A stretch of DNA of 64,000 bases from Tubiluchus corallicola (taxonomy: Eukaryota; Priapulida; Priapulimorpha; Priapulimorphida; Tubiluchidae). Location of the stretch: positions 336,001-400,000 of the forward strand of contig JAQGDQ010000040.1 in NCBI GenBank assembly GCA_030141605.1. The letters run 5' to 3'. Numbering within the stretch: the first letter of the stretch is position 1; each line of letters opens with the position of its first letter. A program made the position numbers and the translations under genes. Of this stretch, positions 1-14,660 are shown piece by piece. A model generated the notes under the pieces. The model had not been told where the DNA came from, searched no databases, and saw only the letters and a list, made by a program, of their open reading frames with translations.

Positions 1-2070
1 TCGCCACTCACACATCAATAATTTTATATCTGTAATATGGTACTATGTGTACTAAGTTATAAATAAATAAATACTTATTAGACGAAAATGTTTGCGAAAT
101 TAAACAGCTAGAAAGGCTTATTAATGTAACGAATGGGAGGCAGTTATAAGCGGCACTCTAAAGTATTCCTGCAATTATTCAAAAGTTTATTGATCTTCAG
201 GTTAACTTCAACCTTATTCACTGAGTTGCACATGCACATAATGAATTGTTTATATATAAATGAAGCGCTGAAACCCTACTATGTTAATTTAGCAAACGCC
301 TTTAAACTGCTTCTTTAGACAAATGTTGTCAAGTCTCTTCGTTGCACGTCTACATTTTCATTATTAATTACTTTGCTATCGTCTTACTGCAAAATAAATG
401 GGAAATTTCTGCCCGAATTGCTCATATACTTTGTTAGTTACACGCGTCTAATAGCTGTGCTTCACCAAAGTGAAAAAAGCTTTTCTGAAATGTTTTACAT
501 TAAACAGTAATGTATGGCTGTTAAATATTTGCTATAAGCTACAAATCGCCTTGATTTTTTGCATTTTGTTATATTGCTCGCAAACCAATGCCTAGGTAAC
601 ATTACATCAGTACAATTGTAAGGCTAAATATGCTAAATATTTCTGTAAGTATATGAGTTAGACAGTTTTCGGCCAAAAAGATATGTTGGGTAAAAATCCG
701 AATAACTTCAGTATCTGAAATTTATAGCAATTTAAAACTTGAAACCTGAATGCAACAGTGAATGCTGTTTGGTTCAATCCACAGGTCACGTGATTAAATT
801 GGTCAAATTTTGGTCAATAATGGAAGTCTTGCATTATATTACAACATCATATCTTGCATTTTAGCCGGTGAGAAGTATAGGATTTATTATCTATTATAGG
901 ATTAAAGCACGTTACTGCATTGTTTGTCAAATTTGTTGCTGACTGTGAAAAGATTAATGACATTCGAGTTCAGTAATAATGACAGTGAGGCCAGCGCCTT
1001 ACCGGAAGCCAGATATGGAGCTAAATGGGGAAGCCAATCTAGGTGCAGGCGTGATTAGTGAACATTCTCGGGCAACTCACTCAGCTGGTACGAACATCCA
1101 AGTCTATTTACACGCTCTACGAAATACATTAACCCAGGAGTTGCAGATTCGTTAACTCGACAAATGTAGAGTGCAAATAGTTCCAGTTAGCAGCACATAA
1201 CAGCAATTGTACACATTCTTCACAGCTATTATAAAAACATGTAACAATTCACAAGTGTTTATTTACTTTATTGACTCCTTAACACGCATTAACATTGTGA
1301 AGTATCACAGACAGTTATAATAATTACGGAATCCATTTGTTTGAATGGCTTAAAATAGAAAAAATGAAAAAAATCAGCCGGTACAGAATTCGAACCCAGT
1401 ACCGCAACGTGCTAGTATGCATGGCGTGCTGTTTAGTGTAGAAGCATCACCTCGCTTATCATAAAAATTTTTTATCGCGTCGCGAAGATTTCGTCGCGAA
1501 GATTTCGCTTTCAGTTGTGTCTTTTCTTTGAGCCTTACGTTAAAAATTTCTGAATTCACTTATTAATATTCTTAAATTAAACACATCTGTATAATCAATA
1601 GAGAAACTTAGTACAGTACTGTAATCTTAGAAAGTACTTGAGCAGAAGCGAAATGCCAAATGCCAGATTCTTAAGGTGTTATAATTTTTGGCAAATTTAG
1701 TATTATAGTTTTTTTACTAAGTTACTGAAAAATGTTCAGTAATATTATAGAGCATAACATTCTTCAGTAAGAAAAAATTGTAAACTATGATAAGTAAGAT
1801 ATGAAATTCCTTTAATAAATTTTCGGTGTGCTTCTTCATTGCATTTATCCTCCCCTATAAAACCGTGCGTATCAACCTTTTCAGTTAGCTAACGATAGAA
1901 GCAGATTGTTTCGTCTTTAATTTGAAGTTAATTGCGCAAATTGTTGAAATCGAATACATATATTTTACTGCCATCGATTTTCTGCTTCATAACCTGCGCG
2001 TAGAAGCGTTAATTTTGAGTGTTAATTTACAGTGACGGTTGTACGCTATGCTATATAGAACGTCATCATC

Positions 2071-2131
<61 letters not shown>

Positions 2132-2232
2132 CAGAGAGAAAAACAGGGGGGAGAGAGAGACAGGTGGGAGAGAAAGAGAGAGAGAGAAAAGGGAGAGACT
2201 AATGGAGAGAAAGGGAGAAATAGAAAGAGAAG

Positions 2233-2308
<76 letters not shown>

Positions 2309-5300
2309 ATTAATACAATAACAAATTTCTCGAGTGTTTACTGCATAACTTGCCGAAAGACAGACAATATTCCCATTCAAATCTTCATTGCAAAATCTTG
2401 TCGTTTGTATCCGCTTATAACACGAAGAGTTTGAATGAAACCTTTGCAGTATTAGACATGTAAAGAAACTGCTGGCACAGCGCGGTGCAAGTGAGAGTCT
2501 ATTATATATTGTTGAAGGACAAGAAATAAAGTTTTAATATGTTTCAGAAAAGCCTACTTGAAAAACTACATTGCTTCATTTGCTTGGTGACTATCTTCTG
2601 CGCTTCTCTTATTTGCGTAGAGAAAAATTCCTGTTTTATTCTCATTTTAAATTCACCCGGCGAACTGCCCCAGGCCCACCACTGTATAACGTCCCTGACG
2701 CACATCGCAAACATTGATTAAAATTTTTCAGTACTGTCCAATATTTGGAAAAATTCTAGACTGCTGATTAGCTGAATTGCAAGATTTTGTAATACGCCTA
2801 TTATAAGAGCGATATGACTTGTACTACGCAGTTCTTCTAAACACTGATATATTGATTTGTTACTTGTATAACACTAGGATGCGCTGCCTATAATTGGGCA
2901 TGAGCGACTAGGCAACATTTGTGCTTTAGTCGGGATCCTTCAATTTTCTGAAACTGTTTTCTAACTTCTTCTATTTTTGTCTATTGGGATAGCTTTATAT
3001 ACAGTTGTGTTCGATACGATTTTTGTGCATTGAAGAGAGTTGAAGCTTTTTTATGAATTTACAAAACAAGGTTCAACTGTCAAAATGTGAATCCAATATT
3101 GACCAAAGACTCGCAGGCTCCTCTTCAGTATATTAATTTTTTTATGCTCAAAACACAACCAAAGGGATGAAAACCAGTCATATTAGAGGTGAAAAGAAAT
3201 GAGATATGAACTTGTACATGTTGCACATAGCAGCAATTTTAAAACTCTTAAGGGAGTAGGGGTGCCATTGGTTGTACGATGAATGCTCTAAATCAATAAG
3301 TGTCCCTAAACTGATAAAAACCGTTAAAGGTATTATGTGGACAATATTTTGAGGTTAAAAATTCTCCACCAGACTGTTTCCACACGTTGAAAAAAATCAG
3401 TGTTTATTTTCAATATTGATTCTCATCATCATTCTGGGCAACAAAATCCAAACGTTTAACTTTATAGAGCCAGAATTTTACAATTTACAAATCATGGACA
3501 ATTTTAATTTATCATATAGACTATTACTTTTAAACAGTGGTTATCATTGACTTTACAACAGCCTCTGCATTGCTAGGCGAACCGTTTAATATCAGTTAAT
3601 TCACTTTTCTTATATCCACTGACAAATCCATGTAACCACTCACTTTAATACGTTACAATCGTCCTGAAAATCATGTTCTCATGCACTTACAAGCTAAGTG
3701 CAGCACAACTGCAGGCATCAATAATACATTATTCTAACTGCAAGCACTTAAACATGATTACATTTTAATCCTCTAATTCATCCTGTTGATTCAATAATGA
3801 CTGCCTGCGTTCGGTAGCACCTTCACATTTCTCAGGTAAAATTCAGTTGTTACAGTTTCGTGTTTTTAGACTTGAGCCGTTTTGAAGAAAGATAAACAAA
3901 TGTACGGTAACACTTTTTCTGCTTCGTCTAAGTCACGCAAGCGTAGCGTAACGTCTTAATGTGACGATATAAAACGATACTGTAATAAGTAAAACGACAA
4001 AGAGAGAGAGGTGGAAGGTGGGAGGGAAGGGAGAGAGGGGGAAGGAGAAAAAAATGCAGAGACAGAGAGGGGAAGGAGACAGAAATGGAGAGAAAATAGG
4101 GATCGGTTTTAAGGTTTCAAGTTGGTCATTAAAGGCACAAAAAACTTTCAAATTCCTCTTTGCCTTTATTTTCCATTCATTCCTTTCTCAAAACTGAATA
4201 ATTTGATTCGTTGCAGTAAAAATATTGCTAAATTCGAAAATCTGCGACATTTGTAGTCGAAATTCATTTGCGTAACCTTTCAGTCACCTTTGCAACGTAA
4301 CAACGTGAAAAACAAAATTGCGGATAATAGACATTAATTTTTGGAATTTATCGCCTACGATGGCATTACTGATGCTGATGATAACATCTTGATTAACAGG
4401 TATTAAAGAGCGGCAAGCTCTTGTTGCTGCCGCGCTCCACATATTCTGAATAAACGACAGTCCTTAATTGATAACAATTCATAATGAAAAACGTGGGCAT
4501 CGTTAATTTTTCTGGTGCTATTCAGTGGACAAGCTCGTTGACATGCTCTCAACGTAGGCGAGCTAAGTAAGCTTACTCGCGTTATTAATCTTCAGAAAGA
4601 GACATTAAGTGCACGACTGTCTTGAGTCAATTGCTCTGTAAATCCCACCTTTATAATAATAACAGGCTAGGTCTCTAAGCTCTCGAAAGGTCTGTGTACT
4701 TATTTGCGTTTCCAGTTAACCATGCACTCAATATTATAATCTTCTCTTTGAACCACCCAAGTATTTAAGCTTGGCCTGCCACTGACTGGTTTTTAATTAC
4801 AGCCATCGGTTAGAGGGTACGACTTTCGGTTTTAGGCATTAAAACTGTTTGACAGTGCTACCATCCATGAGGCTTTAAAACTGTTTGACAGTGCTACCAT
4901 CCATGAATATACCAAATGGCAAGGTAGTTCTAATGAAACCGTAAAATGAAAAATGGCTGTATTTGAAAAAAATTTGAGTTGCGGCTTACCCATCATCTGA
5001 CTGCTATATAATATAGCCCCCCCCCCGTTCCCAATTACTTCTGCATATCGCATTGTGAATGTACATTTTTGTAGTATATTTTAAGAACAAACGTAGAGAG
5101 ATCCTCCTGTGAAAGCGTGACGTTGTTAATATAATTATATTTCGTTTTCCCGCAGCTAACTAATAGTTTGTTCGCCTTCATGCAGTTATCAGTCTTTTAG
5201 CTCTCTGTTTTTACAGTAATTATAAGAACTATAGTAATTATAGTAATTTTATGGTAATTGTAGCTATTATAAAAAAGTGCATTGAACTAACGAAAGGTAG

Positions 5301-8300
5301 GCCATTAATTCAGATAAGAAAATGGAGTGGTCCCAGGGTGAATCATTGCGGCACCCCACAGTTTATATTTAGGGCAAAAATTTAGTGTACAAAAGTCAAT
5401 ATCAACAACGCAAGTTGTCGTCGCTGTGTCATTGTCAATAAACCCTTGGAGTGGTCTGCAGTTTTGTAGCTATACGGATAAGTCAAAGCTAGGATTTTAC
5501 CGTTGAACTAAACTGCAACAGTTTCAGTTAATCAACAAAAGTTGTCAAAATTGATATTTACTGTAGTGGGTGCATAGGCCCTTTTTTGGTTTTAATTTAG
5601 TTTTCAATTACTGCCACGCTGCTGCCACCTGTTCGTTTATTTGGTAGGCATTTAGCTTTTTACAGTAGTCACTCTTTTAAAATTGAAGCACCTAATATCC
5701 TTCAATACATTAGCATTTTGGCCTTTCGTGAGCTATAGCTGTAGTAGTTGTATGATGTTTTACCTGCCTTTTGGTTCTCTCCGCCATTGCTCCATTTTTC
5801 TTAGGCATTATGACTGTGAATTTCTTACGAATTTATCGTTGTGACATTGTTGTTTTTAAGGCTACTTGGTGTTCTCATTCCTGTCTTTGTAACTGTTTTA
5901 ACAAGACCTTTAAAAAGGGTCTAACAACGTAAGTTATTATTAATTAATTTCAATATAATCTACATAATTTCTATATCAGTTCTTAGTTATAGCAATACAT
6001 TTAATCATGCAACTAATTTTCTTCTACTCAATGCAAATTAAATGTTAATAATTCTATTTCAGAATAAAGAAACTTTTGGTCAACACGTTAAACTGGTGTT
6101 TTGTATCCATTTCATTTACAATATGATGTTTTTCATTGATTTATCTTACCATCGGCTCAAAGAACATGATACGTTTTTCCAAAAGTTTTAACAGCTACTA
6201 GGGCTGGGTTTTGTGACTTATAAGAAGGAAACGCGGCGGCAATGGAGAAGCAGTTTCAAAAATAACTTTTAAGTTTTGAAACAAATTTCATAGTTACTTT
6301 AATTTTTTGTGTATAATTAGAATAAATAATGGCATACCAGAATTCTGATGTCGGTCTTTTTCGGTTCATCTAATACAATGCTAACGATAAAGGTACAAAA
6401 GTCGCCCAATATGAATGTGTAACATCTATAACAGCGTTCTACCACGTAACATTATAAATTATGTTATAATGTAAGGACAGTATTTTCAAAGTTGAAAGCT
6501 TAGCAGGGTGAGAGAAGCTATTCTACATTTCCGGCTCAATCTAGGAATGTACTCGACAAAGAAACACGGCATTCCATATTAAAAAGTTGGAGGCTTTTAT
6601 AATTTAACAATTACCAAATACATTCAATGATATTTCTAAGCAACATTACTTACACTGCGATGCGTGGTACGTGCTCTACAAGTAACAATAATCCATTTCT
6701 GGATGTGAAATGAGATGAAGTGGAATAAATACATCAAGTGGTTTTGCCTTATCACAAGTTTGAGTACGAGGACGAACGAATACTAGAAGCAAGCAAAGTA
6801 AATAAAAAAATTTTATCAAAGACAAGCAAACAACAAGAGCGTTATTCGAAAGTAAGCCAAAAGTAATGAGTCGAAAAATTATAGAATTCAACTGTAAACT
6901 TTCAGTTTCATTCTTGGTTTTCGGTCTTAAATTTCTTTCGCTAGATTATTTTTGTTGTATCATGCCTGTTATAATACAAGCTGAAGCTCCTCGATAATTT
7001 TCCAGTTAATATATTAGAAAGAAGCATATTACTGAGCGCACCATATCAGATGACGAAGCCCGGCTGCACAGTGAAGATAAAATAATGTAACTAAACTACA
7101 TAAGTAGTACTGCCCTACTTGTCTTATAGCAAATTATGCTGGACTAAATCCTGTGATGAAAGCGTGGACAATGACTTGTTATCATGATTTCTTGTCCTTG
7201 TTAAGAGAGCGCCAGGCAAAATTCCTTTCGATTCGGTCTGAAAGGAGAGGAAACGGCCAATACCCGAATCCAGACCAAGCTCATCCTGAAGTCTCCGATT
7301 GTTGCGTTACTAAGGTGTTAATAATTGCCTAAGGTCTTAAATAATGGTTGTCTTAAGGCAAGTTTGCAACCGTATACACTTTAGTTTCCATATACACGCA
7401 GTCCTTAAAAGATCGCACTGCCTTCTATAAAGTCATTACTAAACTCTTAGAGATTTTCGGGAGAAAATGTATCAATTTTGCTTTTTTATGTAATTTTTAG
7501 TCCCTATAGTTTACTGCTATGTTGAAATATTAGTAATCAGCGATGAATAAAAAAATATAGTCGGCCAAATAAAATATGTTTGTATGTACATATCGGGTGG
7601 CGTAGAAAAAAAAGTGTCAAATTTTAGACTGCAACAATATTAGAAGCAAGTGCCCTACAAAATTGAAATTTCGCGGCGCGATATCACAATGCATTAACTT
7701 TTAGCACTGACAGTTACAAGTTTATAGCCTTAAACATTTTTAAGTTATAGCTGAAAAGCTTTTTCATTTTAAAAATTTAGGAGTTTAAATGTTAACAAAA
7801 TCTTCAATTGAAAAACTTCTAATAAAGAAACCAAATCAACCATGTTACATTATGGTATTTACCACAGAAACTAAACCACTGATAAAAATTTGTTATCAAT
7901 AAAAATGGGACTTAATCGTCTAGACTTTGGTACTGGAAATCCCTTAACGAGAAATCCTTTTATAGTGACCACGCACGCTGTACAGGGCCGTTTGAGACGC
8001 AGAGGAACTAAAGGCAAAAACTGTCGAGTGTGGGACCAAGTGCTTCTTAAAGAAGTGTGAAACTATATCAGTTGTTAGAAGAAATGCCTTCGTACAGATT
8101 GCATTGAAAATGATGGTCACAAAGCACAATGCCGTGACACAAAGACTTTTCATGCATTTATTTTTTGTAATATTAATTTAAAAGTTCTGTATCTTTGGAA
8201 GAATCTAAGAAAAAGATTTAAATTTTTTGCAGTTTGTACATGTATGCCTTTAACGTCAGTCTGTTAATTTTCGAGCGTTTCTGTTGTTTTCTTTTTGATC

Positions 8301-9600
8301 AAAATAATTTGATCAATAATATCGTATCATAATATCGTGATCAAAACTTCGGTACATTTTTGGTGCCAACAGATATGTATAAATATTGTGTCTTGCTAAT
8401 CAAAATCAATTTATCCTATAACGCTAAACAACTCTATTAGTTGCTTTTGCCTTATCGTTAATATTAAAATGCGCTCACGTGCTTGCACTTTTTCCATCGC
8501 TTTCTCTGAGATTTTAAGGTTTCTCTAATCCAAAACAGGAAAATCCATTTAACTGTGTCAGTTTGAAATTCCGAAATGCCAGTAATGTCATGGACATGTT
8601 GTCGCAACATTTGTGGTTAGTTGATTGAAACTGTTACCATACGCATCGTTTAGTACAATTTTGACAACGTGCACGTTTCAACTGTTTTTCATTTCTCAGG
8701 CGTGGTTAAATGAAAAGTTATCGTGTTTCACAGTTCACAAATTTAATCTAGCAATATAGCAATCAATAAAAAAAGAACGTAAAAGCGCAAAATAATAAAA
8801 CTTTCATTTCTCTTGTTTGGAAAGAAGAATACATAGCTTGAATTAGTATCGCTTAAAAAGTTCGATATTTCTATGAGAAATTTTGTTTAATTTTATGAAA
8901 TTAAATGTCACGGCAATACCAAAGTTCAGCATTGGCATTTATTAGTAAAAGGGTGATTAAGCGACCAAGTGAACTAGTATGCAGACAGACAGGTAGGTGA
9001 CAAGAAGGAAAATGGGAAAGCAAGCAGTAGGCAGGTGGTAAGTAATTAGAAGCGTAAGTAAATTAATTAAGCAAGAAAGCAAGCAGTAAGAAAGGAAGCA
9101 GCAAGCAAGTAAGCACAACAAAACGAAATAAATGAAACGCGCTAATTTGATTTTTTATTTGGTTCCCTAGATTACAAGATCTTTATCGTTGTACTAAACC
9201 TTAATTAAATGTGTTACAAGTGCAGTTTAAACCGCAGTTCATCAAATATCAAGTGATTCGCCGGCATAACTAGCTTTACAAGAAAATTTTGTTGAACGAT
9301 TTAATATTTAATATTGCGGTAACCGCCTAGGCTTCTGTAGCTTTTTTGGTAAAGTAAGTGCCACTAATAAACGTGTTACATCCATTGACAAGCGATAACA
9401 ACAATGAAAGCGATAATGGCGTTGACAACAACAGTAATAACGGTGTCCACAATAGCAGCAACAACAGCAACGATAAAAGCAATGTTCAAATGCCGTTTGA
9501 GGAAAAAACATTTTTGGCTAGTTTATAGTTATAGTAATTATAGTAATTATAGTGTTTATGAGTAAGATCAAACATCTGTGCCTGTCTAGTTCACCCTATA
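1..9600. other. Gene-poor AT-rich flank
   Basis: I see no supportable coding exon here. The short open frames have no recognisable motif and no credible splice sites. The tract contains the (GA)n array at 2072-2307, a tRNA-like B-box match near 1390 and degenerate AAGC/AAGT-rich sequence at about 8975-9110. The missing TM6-TM7 exon of the GPCR could in principle lie here on the minus strand, but I did not find an NPxxY-type coding motif. Confidence 0.5.
2072..2307. repeat. Interrupted (GA)n microsatellite
   Basis: Two long pure GA runs (about 2072-2127 and 2239-2306) flank a degenerate purine-rich middle with AAAG and GGAGA variants. The open frames across it (Arg-Glu or Leu-Ser repeats) are by-products of the dinucleotide repeat. 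Confidence 0.95.
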
Positions 9601-9602
9601 CT

Positions 9603-9822
<220 letters not shown>

Positions 9823-11254
9823 GCAGCAACAATAACTGCAGCAGAGACACCAGCGACAGTAGCAGCAATGCAACAGCGACAGCAACAACAATAATAATGA
9901 CAACGACAACAACAACAACGAAAACCGGCTTTTCAGTAAAATAAATGACGCAATATTGTAACAGAACAGAGATTGTACCCTCGCAACGCAAGCTATTAAT
10001 ATTCTTTCTGCGCTGCAACTGAACGAGCTCTTCTTGCAAAATAATGTCTTTTAAAAATATCTTCACCAACTGGGAGTCGTAAATGCAAAAGGTTCTGTTA
10101 TCATTCTGAAACCGGAGACATTTGCTAAAAATATCATCTCCATTAACTCAGACAATAGGAATAAAGCCCGATAGGTGTTACGTAATATTCTACCTGCAGT
10201 TGATCTGATATATCCATTAAATCTGCCTCTGTAAAGCATACGGGTAAAGCAGGCCTATGCAATGAGGTAAAATGTATTTTATAAAGCGGGCCATTAATTC
10301 CAGTTTTGACGTCGTTGTCCATTATTTGTGTTTTTATTTGTTTATTCTTTATTTATTTGTCAGCTAATTAGTTAATGAAACCAATCTATTTAGTGTTCAC
10401 TCGGTTCGTTATTAAGCCAGTCAGTTAATCGTTCGGTAGCTAAGTCCGGTCGCTGGCTAGTCAGTTAAGCAGTTATTCAACCAGTTGACTAACGTGCTAA
10501 TTATATAGTTTATTAGATATAGATTAGTTTATCTGTCTGTTTGTTTGTTGGGTTGCTTGCTTGTGTATTTGTTTCCTATTAAGGCATATCTACATGCTAT
10601 ATCACATTTCAGTGCACGTGAGTTCATCAATTAGTCCATGCAATCTTCCACATATTCTTAATTGAGCATTCCAAAATGGTTTGATCAATAACTCAACAAA
10701 AAGTGTTTTAAAATTTATTATATTGTGGGTTGTTTATCAAATTATTGAAAAAAAGTTTTTTTTTCAGTAATAGCGGTTTGAATTAAGAATTGCAAAGTTT
10801 ACGTGCTCATTTTTGTGATTTTGTTTCTAGTTCACATCTATTTTTGTAATTATTGTACTATGCAAATTTATGTAATTATGAGTTTTATAGATTGATGCAT
10901 AGGCATTGTCACGGTCCAGTTAACACTCCCCCATTCCACATTGCATCCATCATGTATGAGCTGCGTCACTGGTAAGTGATAATGTCGCACGTTTTACGAA
11001 AAAAAAGCATCGCTAACATCATTGACCAAACCTGATAGCCATCACTGACACAATTCACTTCACCGTTTTTACAAAGTTAACTCCTTAAATAAGTATTTAT
11101 TATTACATTTATTACTTTTAAGTACTCTACGTAATTCACTGTTCGTGTTCTTAAAGATTGAACAGCATGGTAAGGCTGCACTTGGCGAGATTTTAAACTT
11201 TGGTGAAAGCAGTGTTCAAATTGGTGAGCATTGAGCTGTCATTGCCATTCAATA

Positions 11255-11540
11255 AGGGGTGAACATCCATCTTGACAAGTTCTTGCGCAAACTCTCGTTG
11301 AGAGCAAACTCGCAAGTGTGAACATTTTGGCAAGTTCTTGCACAAGCTGTCGCTGAGAGTTTGGTAAGTTCTCTCGCAAGTGTGAACGGCTTGGCAAGTT
11401 CTTTCGCCAGTTATTGCAAACTCAGCGAGAGCTGCTAACAGTTCCTGCGCAATAGCTTGCGATAAAACTAGCCAAGCCGTTCGCACTTGCAAGTTTACTT
11501 TCAAAGAGTACTTGCGCAAGAACTTGCGAAAGAACCCTTT
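11255..11540. repeat. Fold-back repeat with internal ~60-bp units
   Basis: CAAGTTCTTGCGCAA appears near 11275 and in inverted form near 11510-11530. Between them two or three direct copies of a roughly 60-bp unit are visible, containing GGCAAGTTCTTGC, CTCTCGCTGAGAG and CTCGCAAGTGTGAAC. The structure looks like a short non-autonomous DNA element. The open frames through it have no other support. Confidence 0.6.
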
Positions 11541-11814
11541 GGTCTGAATCCGCCATTAAGCGTAAATAAAGAGGATCTGTGAGGTCACACATGATAAGAT
11601 CAGAATTTACATTGAGCGCCGGAAAAGAAGGACTTCCAGGTTCGAAAAGTTCTTCTTGCACAATTACTTACTCTTAACGCCATCTCTGTTAAATCTTTCA
11701 TGATTGTTGTATAAGCGTGTGTGAATAAATGAAATTCCAAGAGAAGGTAATCTCAGAATCTGCAAGCAGGCCATGCTGACAGAATTGTCCTAAGATGTTC
11801 TTGAAGAACGTAGG

Positions 11815-11965
11815 TAAAAGTGGCACGGGAAAAATGGAACAGGAAATGGCACAAATGTAAAAATATGTAAAAATGGCACAGGTAAAAATGGCACAGAAAA
11901 AGTGGCACGGTAAAAATGGCATAGGAAAAAATGGCACGGGAAAGTGGCCAAAATGGGGAAAATGA
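11815..11965 (+). repeat. GGTAAAAATGGCACA minisatellite (locus 1)
   Basis: Roughly nine degenerate units of about 15 bp (GGTAAAAATGGCACA-like). The same unit occurs at 25735-25860. An inverted partial copy (GTGCTATTTTTACCGTGCACC) lies at about 12521-12541, so the locus resembles an element with minisatellite-like inverted ends. Confidence 0.7.
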
Positions 11966-14660
11966 TACAGTTAATAAAATATGAGTTTGTTTGCATTAAA
12001 CGAGTATTATATTAGAATCGGAAGCAAACAAATTTTTATATTTTTTCTTTACAAACAATAGAAATATCTCATCGTAAAGAACCAAATGTAGCAAAAGCTT
12101 CACGGTGATTAAAAAACAATAAATCCTAAATGTTGATACTTTGAAAACCACGCTAGATAAAGTCGTTACGACGAACACTGCAATTAACTAATTAGCAAAC
12201 AGTGCATTTTTCTAACAATCAGTAATATGCTAACGTAGAATTTTGCTATGAAACTGTTACTTACTGGTCCCTCTGCAATTATTCCCTTTGCTCAGGAATG
12301 TATGGAAGCTACATGCTTAATTCAATTGCTTGAACAGCGGTTTCCTTTTGAAGCTCTTCCTTGCACAGAAAGAGTACCAAAGGACTTCATCCGAAAGTAA
12401 GCCTATTAAACCGCGTCTGCTGTATTTATATTATATGTTGCATTATAATTATTTTAATTCTTTTTTTCTTGAAATTATCCGCAACAAAGCAAACCTGTGC
12501 CAAATTTACTTTTTTCCATTTGTGCTATTTTTACCGTGCACCGTTCTTAACTAATAATTTGATTTGTCATGATATTTTTGCAATGCACATTTTTTTCCAA
12601 AAAAACTACATTTAGTTTCACAGACAATTTTCGCTGAAAACGGAAAGTTAGTTACTGATCTGACGAAGCCGACAATTATTCTGTCAATTTGGTTGTTATT
12701 TTGGCTGATGAAAAATTTCTCTCCGACTGTCCTGCTGCTGGTGGGCATTATTTTGTTGTTGCTGTTGTTTTATTGGTGAATACATCCTTGTTATCATTAG
12801 GGAGTTCCTTCGGGCATCGATTTTGAAAAAAAGTAAACTTTGTGTTTGCAGCTCTTGCAGCTTGTAACTCATCAATGCAGCTCGTTTTATAGAGCGTCAT
12901 AAAAAGTCCATAATCGTTTATGCAGATTCTGAAATTCTATTCTCTCGAAGGCTCGTTCATACAGGCTTGCACAACTATATTACTATCACAAAAGATAAAT
13001 AGTGGGTTTTTGTAAGTCCATATCAAAAGGTTTTCATCTGGCTACCTAATGAATGGTTGTGTGACCGAACCTAGTTGAGTGATTTCATAACTTAAGTTTA
13101 CCTTTATATGTGATCTATTCGTTATTCGTTATTTCTTTTGATAATCGTGTCAGCACGTGATAAAATTTATTAGGTAAAACACCATGTGAAATTTGTCGAT
13201 CTACTTTCCATTCGATTAAATTTAAGTCATACATAAAAATATTTTTTACCATGTAAATTATAAAATTATTACGTGATTTAGCGATCACTAAGTTAAGAAC
13301 GAGAAGCAGCAATTCAAAACGGAAATAACTCGTTTGACAACATCATTTTAACGAAAGCAATGGGCGCTGTCTTACTTCGCTCACAGTATGTAAACATATG
13401 TTTCTGCACTGTGCCATACATGTTGACCTATAAAACGGTTGGCTGTGGGACTTGTGTTATGACATAAATTTAAAAATTGTAATAAAAAGAAATGAAATGG
13501 TACTACTACTTGACAAATTGTAACATTGTACTTAGCATAAAATATTACAATAACAAGTAATACTTGAACATTTCAGTTTTTAAAATTACCCTACGAAGTC
13601 AGTTTTGAGGTTTTTCACAGTTGTGGCTCTAGACCGTTTTCAATTTTGTTTACCAATTCTTCCTAAATTACATCCTTTTTTGCCAAGGAGCTTTAGAAGT
13701 GAAGTGGATGTAGGATGCAATTAACTTTAAGAGGAAATTACCTACTTAGTTTTGGGTAGAAATTGGCAATTGCGCGAAAACCTGACAGGCAATGAAGTCT
13801 GACTGATTTCAGAGTCCAGTCCAAAATATACCTAAACACAATAATAGTTATATTGTAAGAGATATCCCATGATAACGGGTCACCTTCGGTAATTATAAAA
13901 GAAGCTAATTTAGCCAGATATGCAGAAGTATAAGTAAACAAAGTTGTATCTACACAAAAGCTTAATAAAGCTGAACTATTATAACTAAATAAAGAAATAA
14001 ATAATGGGTTCTATTAAAAGTTACACCACAGCAGTAAAACTTAATACAAGGTGTGAATACAATAAAAATTGAGTTAACAAATACAAGACACATAAGAGGC
14101 ATTGCTTACAAGATTAAAAAATTGGAGAAATGACCTCACAAAGTCAGTAAAACAGTTTAAAACCAATTGATGCAAAAAATCTTTTACTATAAATTAAAAA
14201 GAAGTTCCTCATTACTATTAATGGTTCTACTTACAACAGGCATTGCTAAGTAATAAAAATAATTGCATACGCATGAAGTTGTCGTCATGTTCCAAAGCTA
14301 ATTTTATTGTATGTCCTTTTACTGGGCGTATAGATTTTGTTCCTAATTTTCACAATGAATGGCAGCTTCCTAGAAGAAGTAGACTGATTTAGTGTGATTT
14401 TAGAACTCAAAAGTGTGCTTAAAGACACAGTGTGTTTTATCTCAACTAGGACTATAACAAACTTTGGCCTAAGTTTTTCCTATTCTCACCCATCCAACCA
14501 CAAGCAAAAAAGGCTGACTCTTAACTTAGAGCAAAATTAAGTGGCTTATCTTATCATTATAAGACGACATTTCGTTGCAGTTCACATTAGTGGTTATATC
14601 TAGGCTTTTCAGGACACATTTCAATAGTAATATCACAAACTTAACTGAGACTATACTTAC

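Larger units (their letters stand above)
9823..14640. other. Intergenic or intronic tract downstream of the GPCR exon
   Basis: Apart from the repeats listed separately (11255-11540 and 11815-11965), I see AT-rich sequence with no exon-like open frame. It lies downstream of the GPCR exon in that gene's sense, so part or all of it may be an intron of the receptor gene. Confidence 0.4.
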
